From contig CAMLGO010000058.1 of NCBI GenBank assembly GCA_946479665.1, positions 1 to 5,824 of the forward strand: 5,824 nucleotides of DNA, read 5' to 3'. The number at the start of each line of letters is the position of its first letter. Position 1 is the stretch's first letter. Positions 1 through 5,780 of the stretch are shown here, piece by piece. Origin of the DNA: an uncultured Candidatus Saccharibacteria bacterium. GTDB taxonomy: Bacteria; Patescibacteria; Saccharimonadia; Saccharimonadales; UBA6022. The notes under the pieces were generated by a model. The model ran no database searches, had not been told where the DNA came from, and saw only the letters and a program-made list of their open reading frames with translations. Both the position numbers and the translations under genes were made by a program.

Positions 1-1676
1 GGTATTTCTTTTTGCAGTGCAGCTTGTATACCCTTAAGATCTTGAGGAGAGAAGCTATTAACAAGCTTTCTCAGACAAGACTTCACTTCTGGATGCTGAC
101 TCAAGCGCTCACTGTGATCTATCATGTGCTGTTCAAGTTTCTTAAGTGCCTCTTTGGCGGCCTTCGAGGGCTGCTCCCGCTCCTTGTCTTTGCTGTCGGA
201 ATGAACCACGGTCCATAGCCCTGAAGCTTCTGCTTCGGTAAGTTCCAACTTTTTCGCAGCCACATTAATCTCTTCGTAAGCAGTTTTATACCATACGCTC
301 TGCGTCATCGTCGCTTCATTATATGCAGCATCTATTAACGGCGACATGTGCAATACTTCCGCCGCATTCACCACCTCCGCTCGCATCACATCCTCTTTCT
401 CAGTCCAGGATACTTGGCCGCCTTTCGAGCGCGGGGCAACAAATGGCAACACTGAGTGTTTTTTCGGCATATTCGCAGGGCTAATGTTTGGCCGATGATG
501 CCGCACTGGTGTCGTAATAGGCAAAATATTTGATGGCGACACAAGTATCTCGGCGATTCGCTGGTCCATCGTAGTAATGCAATCCCTCAGAGCGCTGTTA
601 CCAAGTTGCTTCTCACCTGTCGCAAGATAGGATAGATATTCATCTCGAAGCGGTGAAATGGTTTGGTCTGACACAAACACCTGCTCAATCAAAGCAGATA
701 ACTGCTCGTCGCCTAAGTCGATCATATGATCATGCCCCTGCTTGCGTAAATAACGTCGAATTGCACCCTTCAGATGACCTGTCCGCAGAGATTGCTTGGA
801 CTCACCCTTTTGCGACGCTGCGGGTGCATCGCTACTACTATCCTGCTCAACAACTACCAGCTCCTCATCAACCTGCTCGATAGATTTCTCGCTATAAGGT
901 GTCGATACGATGCTCTGCCTTGCCTGCAGTGCTGCACGCGCGGCCTCATATGAGAAGCCTGGCTGGCTCTGAATTCTCTTAATCAACTGACTAAACGCCG
1001 TCGCCACCGATGGAGCTTTTTTTCCTGAATGATTAGCGATTTCGCCATCCGTAAGACCTTCAAACATAAGAAGCAATTCAGTTGTAAGATCAGAAAAGTG
1101 ACGACCTCCCTTAGGCTCGCCACGCAACTCCATGAACGTCCGCGCAAGCGTATGTTTATCCCCTTCGTGGAGGTCTAGTTCGTCAAACTTGCCAAAAATC
1201 GTCTGCACATATCGCTGCGCACGATTACTCAATTTTATCGGCTCTTGAGCGTATGGAAGTTCATGTATTTCATCCGTCACTTCCCTCTCTTCACTGGGCT
1301 GCTCGTAAGCCGCATCGGTTTCAACTGCCTGTGCTGTATCTGGAATTTCCACGGATGGCTCAGCCACTTCAGCAAGCTCAACCGCTCGGAGTACGATACT
1401 GCCTCGTCTCGCAAGCACTTCACGAAGCGTGTCAATTGCATCAGTAAGCTCTTGCGCTGAATCTAAGGCCTCTTCGCCTTCAGGAAGGGTCCTTTGGCGA
1501 AACGAGTCAACAAGCGTCGTGCCGGCATCCGATCCAAGCCTCAACTCTAACGCGAGTCGTGCCGCCGCCTGAGAAATAAGCACCCTACTGGCCTGCTCAA
1601 AACCACGATCAGCTATAAACTCCTGCTCGCTAACAGTCAAAAAAGTCACCTCTCCACCATTTATTCCATCACTCAT
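1..1676 (-). CDS. Uncharacterised helical protein with possible HTH (C-terminus missing)
   Basis: I do not recognise this protein. An uninterrupted frame of 558 codons runs from ATG at 1676 off the left edge, so the C-terminus is missing. The start is supported by AGGAG 8 nt upstream and by a promoter just before it. There is no signal peptide and no membrane segment, so it should be cytosolic. Residues 14-105 look alpha-helical; 106-148 form an acidic Pro/Glu-rich linker; 149-240 form a compact domain in which LTDGEIANHSGKK and the helix after it (about 208-236) resemble a sigma region 4 or LuxR-type helix-turn-helix. Residues 255-297 are another low-complexity linker, 298-380 a second helical domain, and 495-530 a Lys/Glu-rich helix. 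Only two cysteines occur (366, 534). Arginine codons are unusual: 17 of 33 are AGG, AGA or CGA, against none in rpoD or the kinase. It is transcribed divergently from the kinase-pilin pair. A regulator or nucleic-acid-binding role is a guess; that the gene is real is near certain. Confidence 0.9.
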   Translation of the reverse strand, partial: MSDGINGGEVTFLTVSEQEFIADRGFEQASRVLISQAAARLALELRLGSDAGTTLVDSFRQRTLPEGEEALDSAQELTDAIDTLREVLARRGSIVLRAVELAEVAEPSVEIPDTAQAVETDAAYEQPSEEREVTDEIHELPYAQEPIKLSNRAQRYVQTIFGKFDELDLHEGDKHTLARTFMELRGEPKGGRHFSDLTTELLLMFEGLTDGEIANHSGKKAPSVATAFSQLIKRIQSQPGFSYEAARAALQARQSIVSTPYSEKSIEQVDEELVVVEQDSSSDAPAASQKGESKQSLRTGHLKGAIRRYLRKQGHDHMIDLGDEQLSALIEQVFVSDQTISPLRDEYLSYLATGEKQLGNSALRDCITTMDQRIAEILVSPSNILPITTPVRHHRPNISPANMPKKHSVLPFVAPRSKGGQVSWTEKEDVMRAEVVNAAEVLHMSPLIDAAYNEATMTQSVWYKTAYEEINVAAKKLELTEAEASGLWTVVHSDSKDKEREQPSKAAKEALKKLEQHMIDHSERLSQHPEVKSCLRKLVNSFSPQDLKGIQAALQKEI

Positions 1677-1684
1677 ACTGGCAT

Positions 1685-1689
1685 CTCCT
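1685..1689 (-). promoter_or_regulatory. Ribosome binding site of the left-hand gene
   Basis: The minus strand reads AGGAG with 8 nt to the ATG at 1676. This fixes the start. A second ATG lying between the two (8 nt before the chosen one) is followed by a stop after three codons, so it cannot be the start. Confidence 0.75.
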
Positions 1690-1697
1690 AAATTAGG
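1687..1697. repeat. Small dyad CCTAA-A-TTAGG in the divergent promoter region
   Basis: This 11-bp perfect dyad lies across the predicted transcription start and the Shine-Dalgarno of the left-hand gene. It could be an operator half-site pair. As RNA it could form only a weak 4-bp stem. It may equally be chance in an AT-rich stretch. Confidence 0.3.
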
Positions 1698-1700
1698 TCA

Positions 1701-1729
1701 ATAATACAGAGGGTTGACGCTATGTACAA
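1701..1729 (-). promoter_or_regulatory. Predicted promoter of the left-hand gene
   Basis: On the minus strand, -35 TTGTAC (1729-1724) is separated by 17 bp from -10 TATTAT (1706-1701), which matches the consensus -10 in five of six positions. Transcription would start near 1694, leaving about 18 nt of leader that includes the AGGAG. The -35 matches only its TTG core. The site overlaps the footprint expected for polymerase on the divergent kinase promoter. Confidence 0.5.
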
Positions 1730-1747
1730 GCATATACGCTATCTATT

Positions 1748-1756
1748 TGGTATACT
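1748..1756 (+). promoter_or_regulatory. Extended -10 promoter of the kinase-pilin unit
   Basis: TGG-TATACT is an extended -10 element (TGn plus a five-of-six -10 hexamer). No credible -35 lies 16-18 bp upstream, as is usual for extended -10 promoters. The ATG at 1764 begins 7 bp after the hexamer, where transcription should start, so the mRNA is probably leaderless. The same element stands before dnaG. It also sits inside the coding region that a start at ATG 1722 would give, which argues against that start. Confidence 0.55.
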
Positions 1757-1763
1757 AAAACCA

Positions 1764-2339
1764 ATGAAGCACTATGAAAATATAAAAATCGTCGCACTCG
1801 TCGGCCTTACTGGCAGCGGCAAAAGCACCGCCGTCGACTATCTTACTAGCAAAGGCTATCCAAAAGTTTACTTTGGGGGGGTCATTTATCAAGCCATGGA
1901 GGAAGCCGGTATCGAGCGGACAGCCGAAAGTGAAACTATCTTCCGCGAAGAGATTCGCCAGCGTGAAGGCAAGGACTTTGTCGTTAAGCGTATCGTCACA
2001 CAGATCAATGATCTCATCGAAGCGGGTCAGCGCCGCCTTATCGCCGACGGCCTTTATACATGGACCGAATATAAAATCCTGAAACGTGCCTTCCCTGGCG
2101 AGCTAACTGTAGTTGCCGTTGTGGCACCAAAGCATCTTCGCCACCGCCGTCTTACTCAGCGGACAGAGCGTCCATATACGCTCGAAGAAGCTAACCAGCG
2201 CGACTGGGCAGAAATTGAAAACCTCGAAAAAGGCGGTCCGATCGCTATTGCCGACCATTACATCATGAACGATGGCAATCTCGACCGTTTCCACGAGCAA
2301 ATTGATACCGAACTCGAACATATTAAATTTTATAGCTAA
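1764..2339 (+). CDS. P-loop kinase, dephospho-CoA kinase/UPF0200-like
   Basis: This 191-residue cytosolic protein has the layout of small P-loop kinases. A Walker A motif GLTGSGKST lies at 14-22, LIADG with Asp95 at 92-96 on the second core strand, an Arg-rich LID-like segment at 126-136 (R126, R128, R129, R133, R136), and a C-terminal ADHYIMNDG at 163-171. The RDxxE helix followed by ADxII.ND is, from memory, the pattern of the archaeal UPF0200 family and related dephospho-CoA kinases. The true phosphate acceptor cannot be read from sequence. I chose ATG 1764 because it places the P-loop 13 residues from the N-terminus and lies 7 bp after an extended -10. An in-frame ATG at 1722 (205 aa) has GAGG 9 nt upstream and is the alternative. 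The pilin gene follows after 18 nt and is probably co-transcribed. There are no cysteines. A run of seven G (1875-1881) lies in frame. Confidence 0.85.
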   Translation: MKHYENIKIVALVGLTGSGKSTAVDYLTSKGYPKVYFGGVIYQAMEEAGIERTAESETIFREEIRQREGKDFVVKRIVTQINDLIEAGQRRLIADGLYTWTEYKILKRAFPGELTVVAVVAPKHLRHRRLTQRTERPYTLEEANQRDWAEIENLEKGGPIAIADHYIMNDGNLDRFHEQIDTELEHIKFYS

Positions 2340-2357
2340 AAGGAACAGGGTGGGTTT

Positions 2358-2921
2358 ATGAAAAAAAAAGGCTTCACGATCGTTGAACTTCTCGTCGTTA
2401 TCGTTGTTATCGGCATCTTGGCTTCGATCACCGTTTTTGCATATAACGGCATTCAAGCCAAAGCGCGCGATTCCACCCGTCTCGAGCATCTCCAAAAAAT
2501 CGCTGATGCTATCAAGCTATATCGAACTAAGAATGGCAATGACATCCAGGGTGGCAGCGGGTGTGGCTATCAGGGCAATGGCAGTGGGTGGTTCAATCTC
2601 GACTCAAATACTGGTACCCCGGACCCTAATTACACGAAATCGATTCTTAGCTGCCTCACCGATGCTGGCCATCTAGACTCTACCTTTATTGATCCATCAA
2701 ACTGCATTACGACCTCTAAAGCCCCCCTAGGTAAGACCTGCAAACCAGCTGGATACACCTACATGAAATATAGTTGCGGCACTGGTGATAGTGCCATCAC
2801 CTATCTCTACGCCCGACTCGAAGCTGGCGGCAACAGCCAAGATCTCATAAATGCAAATGTCTGCTCTTCGGCAACCGTGGCTACGTCTTATAGCATGAAC
2901 TACATGCTCATTGTCGACTGA
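2358..2921 (+). CDS. Type IV prepilin (pseudopilin-like), six cysteines
   Basis: This 187-residue protein begins with a classic class III signal: a short basic leader MKKKG, cleavage expected between Gly5 and Phe6, Glu10 at mature position +5, and a hydrophobic helix through about residue 29 (FTIVELLVVIVVIGILASIT). Prepilin peptidase PilD would cut and methylate it, and the helix would pack it into a type IV pilus or pseudopilus. The globular part (30-187) is rich in Gly, Ser, Asn, Thr and Tyr, with six cysteines at 69, 99, 116, 128, 140 and 169, enough for three extracellular disulfides. AGGGTGG ends 4 nt before the ATG, and a weaker AAGGA lies 13 nt before it, so the ribosome site is poor. 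The gene probably depends on read-through from the kinase. The start codon is followed by nine A. It ends in TGA just before the shared terminator. Pilus subunit or minor pilin cannot be distinguished here. Confidence 0.9.
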   Translation: MKKKGFTIVELLVVIVVIGILASITVFAYNGIQAKARDSTRLEHLQKIADAIKLYRTKNGNDIQGGSGCGYQGNGSGWFNLDSNTGTPDPNYTKSILSCLTDAGHLDSTFIDPSNCITTSKAPLGKTCKPAGYTYMKYSCGTGDSAITYLYARLEAGGNSQDLINANVCSSATVATSYSMNYMLIVD

Positions 2922-2931
2922 TATCTTTTCC

Positions 2932-2967
2932 AATAAAAATACCTCGCTACAGCGAGGTATTTTTATT
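2932..2967. terminator. Bidirectional intrinsic terminator between convergent pilin and rpoD
   Basis: Two perfectly complementary 17-nt arms (2932-2948 and 2951-2967) surround AC. In practice the GC-rich core CCTCGC/GCGAGG closes a TACA loop. An A-rich stretch before and a T-rich stretch after (TATTTTTATTT) give a U tract on whichever strand is transcribed. It lies 10 bp after the pilin stop and 14 bp from the rpoD stop, so it can end both units. Confidence 0.93.
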
Positions 2968-2981
2968 TCACTCTCTTTTAT

Positions 2982-3980
2982 CTATCCGAGATACTCGTGC
3001 AACTTCTTAGCATCTTTGTGCTTGCGAAGCTTGGCAAGTGCCTTGGCTTCGATCTGACGAATGCGCTCACGCGTCACGGCAAATTCTTGGCCCACTTCTT
3101 CCAAAGTATGGCTTTTACCATTTTCAAGACCAAAACGCATCTTGATGATCTTTTGTTCACGTTCAGACAGTGTCGAAAGTACCGACTGCACCTGCTCTTT
3201 TAGGAGCTGTGAGGTCGCCGACTCCTCTGGAGTTGCTCCATCCTCGTCTTCAATAAAGTCACCAAGCACAGAATCTTCATCTTCACCATCACGGCCAACG
3301 CCAGCATCAAGTGAAGTAATGTCCTGCTTAATCTTGATAACGTACTCAACCTTTTCCGGTTCCATTTCAAGCTCTTTACCAAGCTCTTCGATAGTCGGCT
3401 CACGGTTAAGCTCCTGGGTCATACGACGCTGCGTACGGAGCAGCTTATTGATCGTCTCCACCATGTGCACCGGAATACGAATCGTGCGGGCTTGGTCGGC
3501 AATAGCACGGGTAATCGCCTGACGAATCCACCAAGTAGCGTAGGTAGAAAACTTGAAACCCTTGTCCGGGTCAAACTTTTCAACGGCGCGAAGCAGCCCG
3601 GTATTTCCTTCTTGGATAAGATCGAGGAAATCAAGACCACGGCCTGAATAACGCTTGGCGATTGACACCACGAGGCGCATGTTCGCTTCGGCCATCTTGT
3701 CTTTGGCCTTCTTATCGCCAGCCACAACTTTTTGCGCCAATGCGAGCTCTTCTTCAGAATTAAGCAGAGGAATCTTACCGATTTCGCGCAGATATAAACG
3801 CACACTGTCGTCAGATACATCATCAAAATACTGCCCGCTATTAAGCGTATCGATATCGTCTTCTTCTTCGTCGATCAGCTCATCGATAGCTGGCCCGTCG
3901 ATGTCGCTTAGCGGTCCTCCGCTGGCATCAACTACACCATCTTCAACAATTGGTTCTTCAAGGTCATTACTTTTTGCCAC
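2982..3980 (-). CDS. rpoD: Primary RNA polymerase sigma factor (sigma-70/SigA type)
   Basis: This 332-residue housekeeping sigma factor directs core RNA polymerase to promoters. Region 1.2 starts near residue 57 ([17 protein letters not shown]). Region 2 spans about 95-165 and includes [18 protein letters not shown] and [20 protein letters not shown], which bind core and melt and read the -10. Region 3.0 (RIPVHMVE, His172 and Glu175) matches the residues that read the TG of extended -10 promoters in E. coli. Region 4.2 is at about 292-320 ([20 protein letters not shown]). In place of a full region 1.1, residues 4-60 hold 21 acidic and no basic residues. The start is GTG 3980, with AAGGAG 7 nt upstream. 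A longer in-frame version from ATG 4061 would add a basic stretch that is really dnaG coding sequence. It overlaps the end of dnaG by 14 nt, so translation is probably coupled. All 21 arginine codons are CGT or CGC, which suggests high expression. Confidence 0.97.
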   Translation of the reverse strand: MAKSNDLEEPIVEDGVVDASGGPLSDIDGPAIDELIDEEEDDIDTLNSGQYFDDVSDDSVRLYLREIGKIPLLNSEEELALAQKVVAGDKKAKDKMAEANMRLVVSIAKRYSGRGLDFLDLIQEGNTGLLRAVEKFDPDKGFKFSTYATWWIRQAITRAIADQARTIRIPVHMVETINKLLRTQRRMTQELNREPTIEELGKELEMEPEKVEYVIKIKQDITSLDAGVGRDGEDEDSVLGDFIEDEDGATPEESATSQLLKEQVQSVLSTLSEREQKIIKMRFGLENGKSHTLEEVGQEFAVTRERIRQIEAKALAKLRKHKDAKKLHEYLG

Positions 3981-5724
3981 TATTAATCTCCTTAATGAGT
4001 GTATACAGCTGGGTGCGTATGTCGGTCGCCCGGGCGTCATCGCCACTCGTCTCCGCCTCACGCAGCTGGTCGGTTAATATATCTTTTTGTTTTTCCTTGT
4101 GTTTTGTTGCAACTTGGCGGAGCAATCGAGCCGTTTCGAAGTAACGATCTTGGTCGTTCCAGTCGGCATAACGAGCGTCGGCCTTCAGTAATACTATTTT
4201 CACATAGGTATCGTACTTTTGCAACTCTTTAGGGGTATCCGTAATCGCCCTGCCGCCGTGAGCAATCAGATAGTTCACTATCGCCTGGCGCTCCTCGCCC
4301 ACAAACATAGTCGGATCAATGTGAGCAAACAGTTCATGCGTTGCCCCATCTGCGAGTGCCGCAGCTAGCACGTTGTCTTGATATGCCGCCTCGTCGGGGG
4401 TGATCACGGTACGCGTCCTGCTGATCTGCCTTTTTGGCGCCTCAGCACTAGATACATCGTTCATACCGGCCAGCTTCGACTTGAGTGCATCGGTTGACGC
4501 ATTAATCATACCGGCTATTTTTTGCATGTAGTGCTCGCGCTCAACGTCATCCTTCAACGAACCTATCACGGTAAGCGCAGCGGTCGTAAAAGCACGTTTG
4601 CCGGCGGCCGTCGTAATATCTTCTCGTGCGGAATATTGCGCCAGCACCCAGTCAATCACCGGCTCGGCCATATCAATAGCCTGCTGCCATAATGCAGGGT
4701 CTTGCTGAATTAATTCATCCGGATCCTTTGCGTCGCCCGGCAATGTAATAATCGTTAGGTCAACACCAGTTTCTTGGGCAATAGGAATTGCTCGTTCAGT
4801 AGCTGCAAGGCCCGCCTTATCGCCATCAAATGCCAGGCGAACATTACCGCTCAGGCGGCGCAGCGCTCGAAGATGATGCTCGGTCATGGCCGTACCAGCC
4901 GTAGCGACTACGCCAGTAATTCCTGCCTGGTGGCTGCTTACGACGTCGAGATTACCTTCAACGATCACCGCATAGTCACTGGTTCGAATCGCCTCCTTCG
5001 CCTGGCTTAGCCCAAAGACATGACGGCCTTTGTCGTACAGCAGCGTCTGCGGCGTGTTTAGATATTTTGGCGCTTTTGGATCATCCGCAATAATACGAGC
5101 GGTAAAGCCGATCACCTGCCCTACGCTATCCATTAGCGGCACCATCATACGCCCTCGGAACATGTCGCCGCCAAAACGATTCGTCAGTCCCGCATCGGCC
5201 AGATCCTTTGCGCTATAGCCCTTGCGCGACAAGAATTTTACCAGCGCGTCACCTGTTGTTGGTGCGTAGCCGATCCTGAATTCCTGCACAATCTCTTTAC
5301 TCAGACCGCGCTTACCAAACACGTATTCGAGCGCGTGCTGATTTTTCAACAAAGAATGCTGATAGTAATTGGCCGCGAGGTCATGCGCCCGAAGCAAGTG
5401 CTTTTTCTTCCCAGCAAGCTCCTGGCTGCCTTTATTGTCATATATCGAAAGATCGACCCCGGCCTTACGCGCCAAATGTTCGAGTGCTTGGCGAAAATCC
5501 ATACCCTCGACTTCCATCACGAACGTAAAGATGTCGCCGCCGCGTCCGGATGAAAAGTCATGCCAAATATGTTTATCCGGGCTCACCACAAAACTCGGCG
5601 TTTTCTCTGCACTAAACGGACTAAGTCCCTTGAAGTTACGCCCTGCTCGCTTGAGCACCACGTATTCGCCAATTATATCCTCAATATTGAGCTTGGCTCG
5701 GACTTCTTCTTTCGCATCCTGCAT
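3967..5724 (-). CDS. dnaG: DNA primase with degenerate zinc-binding domain
   Basis: This primase makes RNA primers for replication, about 585 residues from ATG 5724. The N-terminal CHC2-type domain (about 1-95) keeps the fold signature ([25 protein letters not shown]), but the four zinc ligands are replaced by Ser35, Ser38, Asp56 and Ser59. The catalytic core follows: the basic motif FRGRMMVP at 189-196, GFTARII at 206-212, then TOPRIM with Glu256 (VIVEGNLDV) and the metal-binding pair in FDGDKAG (Asp300, Asp302), and KDPDEL near 333-338. The C-terminal 150 residues (about 445-585) are helical and highly charged at the end, as in the helicase-binding domain. The protein contains no cysteine. 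Catalytic residues are intact, so it should be active. An alternative start is GTG 5730, with AAGG about 10 nt upstream. ATG 5724 is preferred because it sits 6 bp after an extended -10. It heads an operon with rpoD. Confidence 0.96.
   Translation of the reverse strand: MQDAKEEVRAKLNIEDIIGEYVVLKRAGRNFKGLSPFSAEKTPSFVVSPDKHIWHDFSSGRGGDIFTFVMEVEGMDFRQALEHLARKAGVDLSIYDNKGSQELAGKKKHLLRAHDLAANYYQHSLLKNQHALEYVFGKRGLSKEIVQEFRIGYAPTTGDALVKFLSRKGYSAKDLADAGLTNRFGGDMFRGRMMVPLMDSVGQVIGFTARIIADDPKAPKYLNTPQTLLYDKGRHVFGLSQAKEAIRTSDYAVIVEGNLDVVSSHQAGITGVVATAGTAMTEHHLRALRRLSGNVRLAFDGDKAGLAATERAIPIAQETGVDLTIITLPGDAKDPDELIQQDPALWQQAIDMAEPVIDWVLAQYSAREDITTAAGKRAFTTAALTVIGSLKDDVEREHYMQKIAGMINASTDALKSKLAGMNDVSSAEAPKRQISRTRTVITPDEAAYQDNVLAAALADGATHELFAHIDPTMFVGEERQAIVNYLIAHGGRAITDTPKELQKYDTYVKIVLLKADARYADWNDQDRYFETARLLRQVATKHKEKQKDILTDQLREAETSGDDARATDIRTQLYTLIKEINSGKK
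3988..3993 (-). promoter_or_regulatory. Ribosome binding site of rpoD, inside dnaG
   Basis: AAGGAG on the minus strand, 7 nt before GTG 3980, lies within the last codons of dnaG. It decides the rpoD start in favour of GTG over the upstream in-frame ATG 4061. Confidence 0.85.
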
Positions 5725-5730
5725 ACTCAC

Positions 5731-5739
5731 AGTATAGCA
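5731..5739 (-). promoter_or_regulatory. Extended -10 promoter of dnaG-rpoD
   Basis: The minus strand reads TGC-TATACT (5739-5731), the same TGn and hexamer as before the kinase. No -35-like sequence is found 16-19 bp upstream. Transcription should start at about 5724, the A of an in-frame ATG, giving a leaderless message. The alternative GTG start at 5730 touches the -10 itself and would need a promoter further upstream. Confidence 0.55.
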
Positions 5740-5742
5740 CCC

Positions 5743-5771
5743 TTTACCTCTGTTAGTGTTTGTGCTTAAAT
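5743..5771 (+). promoter_or_regulatory. Predicted promoter of the right-edge gene
   Basis: -35 TTTACC (5743-5748), a 17-bp spacer and -10 TTAAAT (5766-5771), preceded by TGC as in an extended -10. Each hexamer matches consensus in four of six positions. Transcription would start around 5778, only a few nucleotides before ATG 5781. It lies back to back with the dnaG promoter, so polymerases would compete for the 50-bp gap. Confidence 0.4.
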
Positions 5772-5780
5772 GAAGGTACT

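Noticed and set aside
12..1460. Short plus-strand frames within the first 1.5 kb.
   Set aside because: They are shadows of the continuous 558-codon minus-strand frame, which has a promoter, ribosome site and sustained protein-like composition.
1714..1742. TTGACG as a -35 box for the kinase.
   Set aside because: At 17 bp spacing the -10 would be CGCTAT, two of six matches. The distance to the good -10 at 1751 is 31 bp.
1722..1763. Kinase start at ATG 1722 (205 residues).
   Set aside because: Possible, because GAGG lies 9 nt upstream, but the added codons contain the extended -10 of the gene and push the P-loop unusually far in. Kept as the alternative start.
1875..1881. Seven-G run in the kinase as a frameshift site.
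   Set aside because: The frame continues correctly on both sides with the expected kinase motifs. There is no sign of a broken or shifted product.
2103..2495. Minus-strand frame of 130 codons across the kinase-pilin junction.
   Set aside because: It is antisense to two well-supported genes, spans their junction, and has no recognisable motif.
3981..4061. Longer rpoD from ATG 4061 (359 residues).
   Set aside because: The extra 27 residues are read from the dnaG C-terminal coding region in another frame, look nothing like a sigma N-terminus, and a strong AAGGAG precedes GTG 3980.
3655..4077. Plus-strand frames of up to 153 codons antisense to rpoD and dnaG.
   Set aside because: Ser-rich translations are typical mirror images of an acidic, CGT-rich coding strand. 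They have no start signals and no motifs.
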